DNA of 64,000 bases, from positions 1-64,000 of the forward strand of contig MU400575.1 of the NCBI GenBank assembly GCA_022578965.1. Reading direction: 5' to 3'. A program made the translations under genes and the position numbers. A model generated the notes under the pieces. The model saw only the letters and a program-made list of their open reading frames with translations. It was not told where the DNA came from and searched no databases. The stretch comes from Xylaria sp. FL1777 (taxonomy: Eukaryota > Ascomycota > Sordariomycetes > Xylariales > Xylariaceae). Positions 1 through 12,800 of this stretch are shown piece after piece; the stretch's first letter is position 1, and each line of letters begins with the position of its first letter.

Positions 1-748
1 TGACCCCTAGTGTCTGCCTATTGAAGCCACTACATATTACAGCCTATTAGCCTTCAGTACAGGCTTTTCATACACCGGCCTGGCGCCCTAAGGTATACAG
101 AGGTATACCTACCTAGCACCTGCTGTAGTATAGTGTACAACTTAGTGCACGGAAGCGGCCAAAAGGTCCAGGTACCTATTTGAGCAGGGTCCCACCTGAG
201 ACGGGTCCCCTGACCACCTGGGCAGCTAGTGTACCTATCTACTGTAGGTACCTACATACCCGAGCAAGTCCATTGATAGCGCAAATTAGGCACCTAAATG
301 CAGCATCATACCTGCCTCTGCCTATCATATTAAGGTATATACAGGCTGCAACACCCCCTTCGAACCAAGGCAGAGTTAAGTCTAGCCTAACTGAAGAAGT
401 AAATACTTATAATAGAACAGACAATGAATAATTAGTTAAGAAATTAAATAGGCTATATAGAAGCAACATGTGACTTAACTGTTACTATGTGTATTGTTGC
501 ATGAGACTTGTCACGCGAGATAAGAAATCTTTTACCAAAACAAGTGTTGAAAGCCCTGTCTTATTATTGCCCGATAAGCAAGGTCACGAGCAAATAGTGA
601 GGTCATTCACTGATAGCTGTGTAGATAGTAGGTATCCAATTTAAGGGTTCTATGCCAATTATGAATACCTCGGATATTGAACTACCTGTTATGTAAGTAC
701 CTGAGGCTTGCATTAGGTGGATCGATCGGTTATACCGAACACGCTGGA
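1..748. other. Ordinary-composition flank, no recognised gene
   Basis: Base composition is like the gene-bearing right side of the window, with TACC/TAGG-rich strings (for example around 100-120 and 170-250). The open frames here are short, and none has a recognisable domain or a plausible start with intron signals. I see no RNA gene. It ends at the left border repeat of the AT-rich block. Confidence 0.6.
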
Positions 749-802
749 GTCTTGATTTGCCATTTTGGGAAAAGTCTTAGCTCTTGAGACATGTTTCGGG
801 AG
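749..802 (+). repeat. Left border copy of an inverted repeat
   Basis: This segment matches the reverse complement of 29,832-29,886 at the other edge of the AT block. Shared runs include TTGATTTGC, ATTTTGGG, TTAGCTCTT, GACATGT and TCGGGAG. Most differences are C/T changes plus a small indel, which is what RIP would leave. Sequence just outside (about 690-748) has further short matches (GTTATGTAAGTAC near 690) to about 29,960-29,975 in inverted orientation. I estimate about 80% identity over some 55 bp by eye. Confidence 0.65.
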
Positions 803-830
803 TAGTTTGAGTTAAGATATGCATGCAGAT

Positions 831-960
831 AAAACAGATATGCAGATAAAACAAATATGCAGATAAAACATGCAGATAAGACATAGACCTAAAAACATAT
901 AGACCTAAAAACATATAAACCTAAAAACATACAAACATAAAAAACATACAGATGCAAAAA
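831..960. repeat. Border tandem repeats
   Basis: Tandem copies of ATGCAGATAAAAC (about four, from 832 to 880) run into copies of ATAGACCTAAAAAC (three to four, to about 935). They lie exactly at the composition switch on the left side of the AT block. Confidence 0.7.
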
Positions 961-2083
961 GAAAAAACATATATATGTAAGCAAATGCAGCAAGCAAAGT
1001 TTTATATAGCACATTTATTTAAGATTACTATATGCTTACTAATAAAACAAACTAATAGCTAAAATAAACAATAAGCTTTTAATTTTAATAGTATATATAA
1101 AAGTTTTTATTATTTTTAGTTTAGCTTTTAGTTTAGCTTTTAGCTTTTTATGCTTTAATTATTAGCATTAAAATTATAGCTATATTTTTAGTAAACATTT
1201 TAATATATTTATTATATATTATAATAGTTATTGTTTTAATGTATATTGTTTAGCTTTAAAACATAACTTATAGTATAAAACTTTTATTTAGCTACTTTAA
1301 TACAAAAGTTTTAAGTAATATACTTTATTGCTTTAGCTATAATAATTCTTTAAAGTTGTTATAGTGTTAAGCATATAATTTAAAGCACTATAAAATCTTT
1401 ACTACAAAAGATTTTGCTGCAGAAAATCTTGCTATATGTTAAGCATTAATAACTAGCTTTTATAGCGCATATACTAAAAATAATAGCATAGTATACTAAA
1501 ATAATCATTATAATAAAATAAAACCACAAAGTTTATATATATTAAGCAATTGTAAAGTTAATAAAGCTATAATACATTAAAAGCAAAAATATAAACTAAA
1601 GCAAAACTATAATAAAAATAAAGGTGTTTAAAAAGCTAAAGTAATAAAAACAAAGGCTTGCAAGCATTAAACAATTATAAAGTTAGTAAAGTATATATAG
1701 CACATAAAAAGCTAAAATATAAACTAAAGCAAAACTATTTTAAAAGCAACATTAGTTAAAATAAAAAATAAAAAATAAAAAATAAAAGTAAAAAGAATAA
1801 AAGTAGTAATAATAAAAGTAATAAGTAGTTTATATATTAGCTTTATTAATTATAGCTAGTTTTATAACTAGCTATTAGCTATAAAGCATACATAATTACT
1901 TTAGCTACTATATTTAGCTAAAGAAATTATGTTTTTATATTTTTTATTTTTAGTACGGAAAAAATACTAGCTTTTATAAGATTTTTAAAGGTTAATACTA
2001 CATGTTAACAAGCTAATAATAAATAATAAAAGCTAATAGTATTTTTAAAAATAAAAAATAAACTAGTAAATCTAGTATTAAAA

Positions 2084-4930
2084 TTAACATTATTTGCTAA
2101 ATAAATAGTTATATAAATAAATAAGCTTAAGCTATTTTTTTAAAAGCTTTTAATGTGCTAATATTACTATTAGCATTTATTAGTTACTTTAAATTTATTT
2201 TTTAGAAAGCTTTAATAAAATAAATATGCAGTTATTAAAACAAATAAATTGTTTCTTTGTTTTTATTTACTATAAACAATATTTAGCTATAAGTAGCTAC
2301 TAAATTAAAATTATTTAATTTTAATTAGCTTTACATATATTAAGCTTTAATAAGCTAATAGTTATTTACGCTAAAAACCTACTATTAACTAATATTTATA
2401 GTATATAAATGCTTATAATTAACTATTATAACTTTGTTATTTTAGCACTTTTAGTGCTTAATTTATAGCTTGCATAATTAACTAATAAATGCTTATATAA
2501 TTAACTAATAAACATTTAAACTTAATTATTTTAGCACTTTTATATAATACTTAAGTAATATACTTTACATAATTAACTAATAAATATTTATGCTATTAAT
2601 TAATAGTACTTTTATATATTTTAGCACTTTTAGTATAGTTTGCATAGTTAACTAATAAATGTTTATATTATTAACTAATAATATATGCCACTTTTTAAAT
2701 GCTTTTATATGTTTTAGTATTTCTAGTATAGCTTGCATAATTAACTAATAAATGTTTATATAATTAACTAATAAATGCTTATATAATTAACTAGTAAATG
2801 CTTATAGCTTATATAATTAACACTAAACTTAGTTATTTTAGCACTTCTTAATACTTAGTTTGTAGTTTTCACAATTAACTAATAAATGCTTATATACTTA
2901 ATTAACTAATAAATGTCTTTATACTTAATTAATTATTAAACTAGCTAAGTGTATTACTAAACTTAAATATTTTAGCTATATAATTAACTAGTAAATAAAC
3001 AGTTATTAAAACCTTTTATTTTTTAATAAGTAATGCTTATAGAGTTTTGCTTTACTTTTAAATAATAACTAATAATATATTATTAATTGCTTATAATATA
3101 TTCTTTTTTAAATCACGCTTAAAACCTTTTATGCAAAATTTATTAAACTTATTTATAAAAGAATTAATCGATTAGTTTGCAGTTTTAATATATGCTAAGT
3201 TAAATTAAGACCTTTTATAATTAATTAATAAATGCTTGCATTATTGCTTGCTTACTAAGTGTACTAAACTTTATTATTTTAGTACTTTTATTTTAATAAT
3301 CTTAAAAGTTTGTAGCACTATTAACTAATAAATGTATAGCTGCTAAAACTTTTTATATTTTTTATAATATATTATTGCCTTTTAAATTATAACTTTTTAT
3401 AAAACGTATTTATAAATAAATTATATAAACACCTATTTAAATATCTTTAAAAGCTTAATCCTTTAGTGTATTTAATCCTTTAGTATATTTAATCTTTTAA
3501 TATATTTAATCCTTTAATATATACTTAAAGTAAACTTAGTTATTTTAGCACTTTTTATAATTAACTAGTAAATGCTTATATTACTCTTTTAGTAATTATT
3601 GTAGCTTGCTAATTAAGTTATATTAAACTTAGTTATTAACATTTATTAATGCTAGGTTTATTGCTTATATAATTAACTAGTAAATATATAGCTATTAAAA
3701 CCTTTTATATTTTTTATAATATATTATTGCCCTTTAAATTATAGTTTTATAAAACTTATTCATGAAAAGAATTAATTACAAACTAAATTTTAGTAATAAG
3801 TAGCTAGTTTACTACTATAGCTATAAGTGCTAATTATAAACACTTACTTAAATATCTTTAAAACTTTGTTATATTTTGCTAGTAACACTATAAAGTATAA
3901 ATAAATACCTTATATTTAATTTTTAGTATACTTAAACCTTTAATATACTTATTCTTTAAAAGGCTTTAGTATATAAACTGTAGTTTTTAGTACACTTAAA
4001 TGCCCCGTACTTAATTCTTTAAAAAGCTTTAATATATTACTTATATATTAAAGTTTTTAGTACACTTAAGTGCTTTAATCCTTTAGTATACTTAATCCTT
4101 TAAAAAGCTTTAGCATATAAACTGTAGTTTTTAGTACACTTAAGTGCTTTATACTTAATCCCTTAAAAAGCTTTAGTATATCACTTATATATTAAAGTCT
4201 TTAATATATTTAAGTGCTTTAATCCTTTAATATACTTAATTTTTTAAAAAGCTTTAACATATAAACTGTAGTTTTTATATACCTAAATGCTTTATATTTA
4301 ATTCTTTAGTATACTTAATTCTTTAGTAATTATAGCATATATAATAGCTTACTTAATTATTATAGCTTTTATATTATAATAGCTATATTACATATTAATT
4401 AATTAAATTAGTAGTTATAGCTTTTTATATAATTGTTAACTATACTTTATTTATAATAAACTTAGTATAATTAATTAATATAACTTTGTAGTTTTAGCAC
4501 GTATTAACATTAAAATTACTTAATTGTTAATATATGCTAAAAGTGCTACTAGTAGTTTTAACGCATGTTTAAGTTTAGTTATAATAAAAGTAAAACTTAG
4601 CTTGCATTAAAATTTAGTAAACTTAGTTTGCTTTAGCATATATAAGTTTACTAAATAAGCTTAAACATACCTTTATGTAGTATAGCAATTAAGGCATATT
4701 TTATGTTAATTAATAAAGTTAGCTTTTTTATATATTTATTAACCTTTATTAGCTTTAAAATATAGCTTAAAGGTTTTTTTTATATATTAACTATTGCTAA
4801 AAAAAGATTTATATAAAAATTAAATTATAATAACTTATAAAACAGCAATTTAAGCAAGTTTTAAAAAAGTTAAAACTTTAAAGCTAATTTTAACTTATAG
4901 CACCTTTTTATTAAAAATAAGCCAATAAAA
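2084..4930 (+). repeat. Left arm of a large decayed inverted repeat
   Basis: Three kinds of match link this segment to the reverse complement of 24,120-26,272, in the same order. First, 2084-2128 (TTAACATTATTTGCTAAA and following TATAAATAAATAAGC) matches 26,233-26,272. Second, 2,400-3,700 holds many copies of AATTAACTAATAAATGC alternating with TTTTAGCACTTTTA; their reverse complements fill 24,840-26,130. Third, 4,703-4,862 (TTTTTATATATTTATTAACC and AAAAAGATTTATATA) matches 24,180-24,345. A weaker match continues to about 4,930. The arms differ by indels and transitions. Confidence 0.6.
3935..4330. repeat. Imperfect tandem repeat, about 135-155 bp
   Basis: The string AAACTGTAGTTTTTA recurs at about 3975, 4109 and 4263. 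Each copy is followed by TAGTACACTTAA and TTAATCCTTTAAAAAGCTTTA variants. It forms a tandem array inside the left arm of the large inverted repeat. Confidence 0.55.
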
Positions 4931-5299
4931 CATAAGCAAAATAAAGATATACTCACTATAATTTAATAGCTATATACGTTTTATTATAATATATATAATT
5001 CTTTGTTACTTAATTTACCTTAAACTTAATTTATTACTTATAGCAAAAAGTACAGTTAAAAGTATTATTATATAAAGTATTTATAATAAAGTAAAACATA
5101 TAAAGTATTTATAATAAAATAAAACGTATAAAGTATTAATAAATAAAGTAAAACTAATAAAGTATAAGCATATAGCATATATAAAAAAACAACATATAAA
5201 AAAACGCATATATATATAATAAAACCTACTTAGCTATATTATAGCTATAATAGCTTAGCTAGCTAAAAAAAATACATATAAATTATAATAATATAACTA

Positions 5300-5575
5300 A
5301 CTAATTACATTAATATAAAAACATAACTAAACTAATATAATAATATTACTACACTAATATAATAATATAATTAAACCGGTGTAATAATATTATTAAACTA
5401 ATATAATAATATAATTAAACCGGTATAATAATACCACTAAACTAATGTTATAACATAACTAAATAAAACAACATAACTAAATAAAACAACCTAACTAAAT
5501 AAAACAACCTAACTAAATAAAACAACTTAACTAAATAAAATAACTTAATTAAATAAAACAACTTAACTAAACCAA
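5300..5575. repeat. Two adjoining minisatellites (about 19 bp and 18 bp)
   Basis: From about 5300 to 5450, units of the type AAACTAATATAATAATATA alternate with AAACCGGTGTAATAATA. From about 5455 to 5575 there are about seven units of AACTAAATAAAACAACCT. The retained CCGG in the first array stands out in otherwise AT-only sequence. Confidence 0.7.
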
Positions 5576-6754
5576 TATAATAATATAACTTAACTAATAT
5601 AATAATACAATTAAACTAATGTAATAATATAGCTAAACAAAACAACAATGTTTAAGGTTATATACTTTAACTAGGTGGCTTATTAGCTTAACTAATTAAG
5701 TTTTTTATATATTTCTTAAAATGTAAAAAAAGCTTGCAAAATAGTTTTGTTTAAGTTATTACGCAGATTTAAGAAATCTTTGTAAAATTATTGTAGTTTT
5801 TCTATATATAGCTTTTAAGCTAGCAATATTTTATAACCTTTTAATTTTTGTATAGTTTGCTTGCAAAGCTTTTAAATAATAGCTTTATTAAAAGTTTTGT
5901 ATTAAACTAAAAGTTTAATTTAAAGCTTGTTAAAATTTTTAAAAAAGCTAATTAAAGATGTTATGCTAAATATAATAAACAGCAGGTCGTTTTATATAAG
6001 CTAGCTATGCGCTATATATACTTTAGCAGGCTACTGTTTTTGCATATTATTTTGCATATTATCTTGCGTATTGTTTTATGTATTGTTTTGCGCATTTTTT
6101 TAAGCATTATTTTGTGCTTTAAACGTACTACTAGCTAAAAAATCAAACAATCGAAAGCTTGTAATGCTAGGCCAAATATGCTAAAAAATAAACAACTAAC
6201 TTAATAAGCTAGCGTTTATAGTTTGCTACAAAGTAAATAAGCTAGTATAAAAAAAATCTAGCAAAAAAAGTAATAGTTTATTAGCAAAAAATAATTTATT
6301 ATTTAATAAATGCTGCTATAAAAAAAACTAGCTATTTTAGCTATTAGCTTTATTAAGCTTTAAAATAAATGTTTTATTTTATAAACTTATTTTTAAGCTA
6401 CTAATAAATAGCAGTGCTAAATTATAAACAAACTATGGCTTATTATTTAATATGCTATTTTATAAGTTTAATAGCAAAAATAGTTAATTATTACTATTAT
6501 TTAAGCTATTAAAAGCTTGTTTTATATATTACTAAAAACTTAGTTTATTAAGTTCTTGTTTTAGTTTTGCTATAGTTTATAACTTATTAAAATTAGTTAC
6601 TATATATACGTTAAGCAAAAAACAAGTTTAAATAAAGGAATTATACTTTTGTTAAAACTAAAAAATAGTAAAAAATATAGCCATAAAAATAAAATTTTTA
6701 TATTATTAATGCTTTGCTTAATACGTTGTTTTGTAGTATTATTAATATAAAAGT

Positions 6755-7070
6755 CTAAAAGCATAATTAAAAAAGCTTTATTAAAAGCACTTATTAATAA
6801 ATAATTTGAAAGCAGTAAGCTAATTATATATTAAGCAAGCTTATTATAGCTTTTATTAGCATAAAAAAAAAAGTTCGAAAATATAATTAAAAAAGCTTTA
6901 TTAAAAACACTTATTAATAAATAATTTAGAAGTAATAAGCTAGCTATATACTAAGCAAACTTATTATAGCTTTTATTAGCACAAAAAAAAAAGTTTAAAA
7001 ACATAATTAAAAAAGCTTTATTAAAAGCACTTATTAATAAATAATTTGCATTTTTGTAAGCAAGCTTACT
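6755..7070. repeat. Three tandem copies of a 120-bp unit
   Basis: The block ATAATTAAAAAAGCTTTATT begins at 6762, 6882 and 7002, an exact 120-bp spacing. Each copy continues with ACTTATTAATAAATAATTT and, in the first two, TTATTATAGCTTTTATTAGC. The copies differ mainly by transitions (GCACTT/ACACTT, AAGCAA/AAACAA), as expected if they mutated by RIP after duplication. The third copy diverges after about 7050. Confidence 0.8.
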
Positions 7071-9600
7071 ATAGTTTTTGCAAGTTAAAATAAAGTAAAT
7101 ATTATTTAAATCTAGAAAATTAACTTAGTATTAAATAATAGCTTTAATATACTTTGCTTTATTAGCTTTAAAGCTAATTTGCTAGCTTGCAGCAGCTAAA
7201 TAGCTACGCAAAATTTAAACCTTGCATTTTGTTTTCATTATATTTACTGCTTTTAGCTTATTTACTATAGTACTATAAAAGTGCTAAAGTACTTAAAGTT
7301 TATATATTATACGTTTAATTTTTATTACTTTAATAAGCTTTTTGTTGTTTATTAGCAAGTTTTACGTTATATGTTCTTTAATAAAAACTTTGCGTTTTTT
7401 AGTTAAAAAGTTTTGCGTAATTTAGCTAATTAAAAATAAATTGTTTTAAAAGTTTAGTAATAAGTTTACTATAATAAATAATAAGAGCTTTTTATGCTAG
7501 CAAACGTTAAAAATAAAAAAAAAGAAAAACTATAAACAAACAAAAAAAAAAAAAATTCAAAAGCAATAATACGTTAAAAAAAAGCTAGCGTACTAAACTA
7601 GCTTACATATATATATTTAAAAACCTTTTAAGTTATACATTAAACAAACTTATATAAATGCATATAGTATTATAAATATTTATTTTTATTTATAACTAAA
7701 TAAAAAAATTATCAAAAAACCAAAACTGTAATAAATAATATATATTTATAGCTAAAAATAAAATAAAAAATGCATACTATTAATTAGTTAAGTTAATATT
7801 AAAGCATAAAGCTAGCTGCTTTATAATTACTATTGTTTCCTCTTTATAGCATTTTAGCATTGCTGCTACTACTATTAATAAAACATTAATAACATTAGTT
7901 AATTTTTAACCTTTAAATTTAATACTTTTAATACTATTTATTACGCTATAGTTCCTAAGGCAATAAAAAGCCTAGGTTTTTTATGCTATGTAGTTTTATT
8001 ACATTATACGTAAAGTATTAGCTATAGTAATTATATGCTTATATATAGCGCTAGTTATAAAAACTAACGTTATTTATTTACTAACGCTTAATTAGCGCTA
8101 AGCATTAAATGTTATAAACTTAGCTATAGCACTTAATTAAAGCACATGCTTAAAAATAGCTTTGCTAGTATAGCAAACTATATACTTACATTTAAAAATT
8201 AGCTTAAGATTTATAAACAACTTAATAATAATAATAAGCTTATTTAGCTTAATAACAGCAAGCTTTATATTTTAATAAAACTTTTGCTTAAGCTAATACT
8301 TTAGTTTTATAAAAGCTTTTTATAATGTAATACTGCTAAGCTTGTTTTTTACGTTTAGAATTACATAAGCTATGCTAATAATACGTAGTGCTAAAAAAGC
8401 GCTATTACTGGTTTGCATGTTTTATGCCTTTATAAACAACTAGTTTTAAAAAAAAAACTTGTATTTAAAATATTAATATTTTTTGCTAGTGTTATAAAGC
8501 ATATTTTAAACCTTATGTACTTTTATTTAAAAAGTTTTTACTGCTTTAGCTTTTTAATGCTAAGCAATAACCTGCTAGCAAAAATTTATGTAGCTTTGTT
8601 TTAATATTTACTAGAAATAATAAAAGGTAGTACAGTACTTATTAATAATATGCAGCAAAAGCTATGCTGCTATATTAGCGCAATAAAACCTAAAAACGCT
8701 AGCAAAAAAAGCAAAGTTATTATTATAAAAAGTAAAAAACTTAAATATAAAAGTATTATTAAGCAAGTAAAAATATAGCAGCAAATCTTATAATAATATT
8801 TTATTAGTAATAAATAGGTTAAACATAGTTTTATATTTTAATTAATACTATAAAACAAAAAACAAAAATAAAACTATAAAAACAATTATAAAAAAAAATC
8901 AAGTATTATATATTTATACTAGCTAATTTTTAATAAACATGCATATTTAAAGAAAATTAATATATAAGCTTTATATATAAAATCGTATAAACTAATTAAT
9001 TAATAAACTAATAAACCGTAAACAATAAAACCATTATTATAAATTAAAATTTGCACTTGCGTTTAGCAGTAATATAAGCAATAATTATAACTGCTTTTAT
9101 TTTTGCTTTTGTTTTTGTTGCTTTTATTTTTATTACTATTGTTTTTGCTATTTTTGTTTATATTGTTTTTGTTTATATTGTTTTTGTTTATATTACTTTT
9201 ATTTTTGTTGCAATACTTCTTAAATTAGTTATTTTAATTTTAGTGCTATTACTAGTACTAATACTAAAGCTAAAGCTAGAGTTAAAGCTAAAGCTAAAGT
9301 TAATTATGTTAATTAGCTAAGGCTTAGTTTAGGAGTTAAAGCATTTATTTAGTTTTTTAACCATTAGTTATAAGCTTTTATATTACGTAAATAAAGCAAT
9401 TCTTAGCTCATAATAAAAGCAAGCTTAAATTTTATAACTTTAAGTGTAATGTAATAAAGTGTAGTGTAATAAGCTTATAAAACATAAATCTTAAAGAACT
9501 TTATTGATTTTATATTATATTATTTTCTGTACGTGTATTTTAAATGCTATAGTTTTTATTCTATGTTTTATAAAGAACATATCTTATTTCACCAAGATCT
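7071..9600. other. AT-rich stretch, nothing specific
   Basis: No gene is recognised. There is a T-rich low-complexity run at about 9095-9215 (TTTTTGTTTATATTG-like units, followed at 9240-9310 by CTAAAGCTAAAG-like hexamer repeats), and a 63-codon hydrophobic open frame at 8413-8604 (+) that looks like chance in AT-rich DNA. Confidence 0.5.
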
Positions 9601-10060
9601 TAAAAAACACCTAAAAGGTAAAAAGTAAGTATATTAAGTTAGTTAACACCCTAGTTATAACCCTAGCTAATTTTAGTGTAGCAGCTATTAGTGCTACATG
9701 CAGCTAATATACTTACGTAATATAATTAAAGAGCATTTTATATAAGCTACCTTTTACACTACAATCTCAAAAAACACCTAAAATATAAAATCATGGTTTT
9801 ATAGTAATAATTAGTTAAACTACTTTTATAACACTTAAAAAAATGGCAAAAATTATTTAGCATTAATAAATAATAGCCTTAATACATACGTAGCGTTTTT
9901 ATGAAATTTTATTTTTATAATATACTTAGGTATTTATAAAGAAATAAATATATTAAGTAAACTAACACTTTAGTTATAACCTTAGCTAATTTTAGTGTAG
10001 CAGCTATTAGTGCTACGTATAGTTAATATATTTATGTAATTATAAGCTACCCTTTAATAA
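9600..10060. repeat. Direct repeat pair, about 320 bp apart, with conserved hairpin core
   Basis: The segment starting AAGTATATTAAG (about 9628) recurs from about 9948. Both carry TTTTAGTGTAGCAGC followed by TATTAGTGCTAC, which can fold as a short stem (GTAGCA against TGCTAC). They end with similar TAATATA-CTTA strings. Each copy is also near an AAAAAACACCTAAAA string (about 9602 and 9769). Differences are mostly C/T and G/A. This looks like two copies of one degraded element end. Confidence 0.6.
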
Positions 10061-11339
10061 CGTTTTATAAAAAATTATCTTGCGTAATATTCACTAGCTT
10101 TATTACAATAAAGTTTATTAAGTTTATATATATTATGCTTAAATATAATTCTTATAGTGCTGCTAAGCAATATATTTCCTGCAGTTTATTTTTAATGCTA
10201 TAGTTAGCATGCTTTTTTCACATATAGCTTTATAACGCAATAACCTTATTAAAGCTTTTAATTTAGTTATATAACTAGCAAACAATAGTTAAGCAGCAAA
10301 AGCTACCACTGTTTATTAGTAATATAGTTTAATCGCAAAGTTTTAAATAAATAGCTATGTTATAAAATATAAATCTTAAAAAAAGTTAACTTTTAAACGT
10401 GAAGTATTAATGCTATAATAGCTAGCTAAGTAAGAATTATAAAAAGCTATATAAATTTTGCAAAACAAAAATCTAAATAGCATATGCTTTAAACATTATA
10501 AAAAATATATGCTATATAATAAAACTATTAGTTATTTTGCAGCATTATTATTGTTATTATTAGTAAAAAAAAGCAAAACTTATTTACATTAAGCATAGCA
10601 AGTTATAAAAGTAGTATTTTAGCAGGACTTTATAACTTTAACTACGTAAAAAAAACGCTTGTTTTTAATATGCTTACTAATTTACGTTATAGCAAGCTAA
10701 TTTTAAAACGAAGTAAAAAGAGTTAATGTATAAAAAGTTATAACATTAATATAACCTGTTGTTTTATTAATATAAGCCTACTTTAAAGAAGTTATTTAGT
10801 TAAATGTTTATTTATAGCTAGTTAAAAAACCACGCAATTATATAAGCTATTATAATAATATAGTTATTATATTTATATATTTAGCTTATTATTAAATTAA
10901 TGTTTATAGTAATTAATATTTATAATGATTAATGTTTGTAGTAATATTTAGTAATATATTAAACAATCTAAATTAATAAAAAAGGTGTTTTTAAAAGTTA
11001 ATAGCTTTATAAGCATTTTAAGCTTTAATGCTTGCTAATCTTATAGCTAAATAATGCACATACTAAAATAAGTTGTTTTAACTCTTTAAAATGCTATAGT
11101 TTTACTTATAAATGCATTTATAAAGTTTTTATTGTTTTTAAATAGCTATTAAAAGCCTTTTTATTAACCGGGGTATTTTTTAAACAAGGGCACATTATAC
11201 GCTAGCATAATGTCTTAAAACTAACTTTGCTTAAGCTATTGTTTTATCTTAATCACAAGGTTAAGCGGTTTGTTTTTAGCATATAGCAATTGCGGGATAA
11301 TCATCGCTAAAAGTTCAAGTAAATGCAAAGGTGGCTTAT

Positions 11340-11490
11340 TATAAACCAATAGTGGGAGCTAAAGCTAGCTAAAAAAATTCTCTGCTAATAATAAAAGCTA
11401 AAGCTAACTAAAAAGCATTTAATTCTTTGCTAATAGTGAGAGCTAAAGTTAGCTAAAAAGCATTTAATTTTTTGCTAGCATTACTTTAGC
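11340..11490. repeat. Tandem repeat of AGCTAAAGCTAGCTAAAAA type
   Basis: There are about three imperfect units of 55-60 bp. Each carries GAGCTAAAG(C/T)TAGCTAAAAA followed by a TTTGCTAAT string. The array follows a slightly more GC-rich patch (11,165-11,345) in which I recognise no gene. Confidence 0.5.
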
Positions 11491-11929
11491 TATTATAAAA
11501 TGCTTTAATAGCAACAAATCACTATAACCTATTATTAGCTCGCACTAAAAAGCTAATTAATAAAAGTTAAATCTATGTTCTTAAATAATTACCTTAATAA
11601 TAAACATTAATGCTATTCTAGGTTTTTTTTATTAATGTTTTATTTGTATATATTATTTAAGATTCCAGGCTTGCTTAAAAACTTAACTATATAATATACT
11701 ATTAATTAACAAAGTACATTAGTAGCTTCGATTTTTTAGTATTAACTTTTAGCTAGTTATAAACTAGTTATTTTGCTTATTTATAATAAAAGTTAAAAGT
11801 AAAAACTAGTTGTAATATAATTACAATAATAGTAAATAAGTTTAATAATAAGCTAAAGCTTTTTAGTTTAATAAAACAATTATTAAGCAGTTATTAAAGC
11901 ATTAAAGGTAGTTATTAAAGCAAGCCTTT

Positions 11930-12270
11930 ATTAAAACATACTGTTATTAAGGTATATTATTATTAAGTTATACTATTGTTAAAACACACCGTTATTAAGG
12001 TACACCGTTATTAAGGTGCTTTAATAACAGTGTACTTTAATAATAGTGTGTTTTAATAATAGCGTAGCTTAATAATAAGTGCTTTAATAATAAGTGCTTT
12101 AATAATAAGTGCTTTAATAATAGGTGTTTTAATGATAAAGTGCCCATTAATTATTAAAGCACCTTATTATTAAAGCACGCTATTATTAAGGCACGCTTTT
12201 ATTAAAGCACCCCATTATTAAAACACCTATTATTAAAGCACATTATTAAAGCATGCTATTATTAGTAGCT
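11930..12270. repeat. Mirrored array of about 15-bp repeats in alternating orientation
   Basis: About six units of the ATTATTAAAGCAC type read forward (11,935-12,015). They are followed by about eight units in reverse complement, GTGCTTTAATAAT (12,016-12,135), and then about seven forward units (12,150-12,265). The opposed blocks could form long hairpins or a cruciform. Confidence 0.7.
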
Positions 12271-12589
12271 AAAATAGCATTAACTATGTTATATAAATGT
12301 AAGGCTAAAATATATATATTTGTTTAGGTGTAATGTTAGCTATATAACTATATATAAATATTATATATAAATAACCTTAAGCATATTATATAATAACGCT
12401 TAAAACTAAACGATATATTATTATATATAGTAAAATTAAACCTTATGTAATAATATCTCTTTTACACCTTTATAACTTTATAAAATCTTATTTTTAGGAT
12501 TACTTTTACTTATTATCTTTAGATTATATAATATATAATACATAATATATAATACCTTAGTTTAAGCACATGCGGACTAATTAACTGTT

Positions 12590-12800
12590 GTAATATACGA
12601 GCTAAAGGATTAGCAAAACTGCTAACTAATTAGCGCGCTTTTACACCTTTAATTAGCTCGCTTTTAACTAATTATAACTAATTAGCGCGCTTTCACCTAA
12701 TTATAACCAATTAGCGCGCTTTTAAACCATTAGCTTGATTTTAACTAATTAGCTCGATTTTAAGCCATTAGTTCGTTTTTAACCCACTAGCTCGCTTACC
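12590..12800. repeat. Short repeats with retained GCGCGC
   Basis: At least six variants of AATTAGCGCGCTTTTA occur, some degraded to ATTAGCTCGCTTTT and ATTAGCTCGATTTT. CpG-rich hexamers are rare in this block, but RIP favours CpA, so GCGCGC would be spared. Confidence 0.6.
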
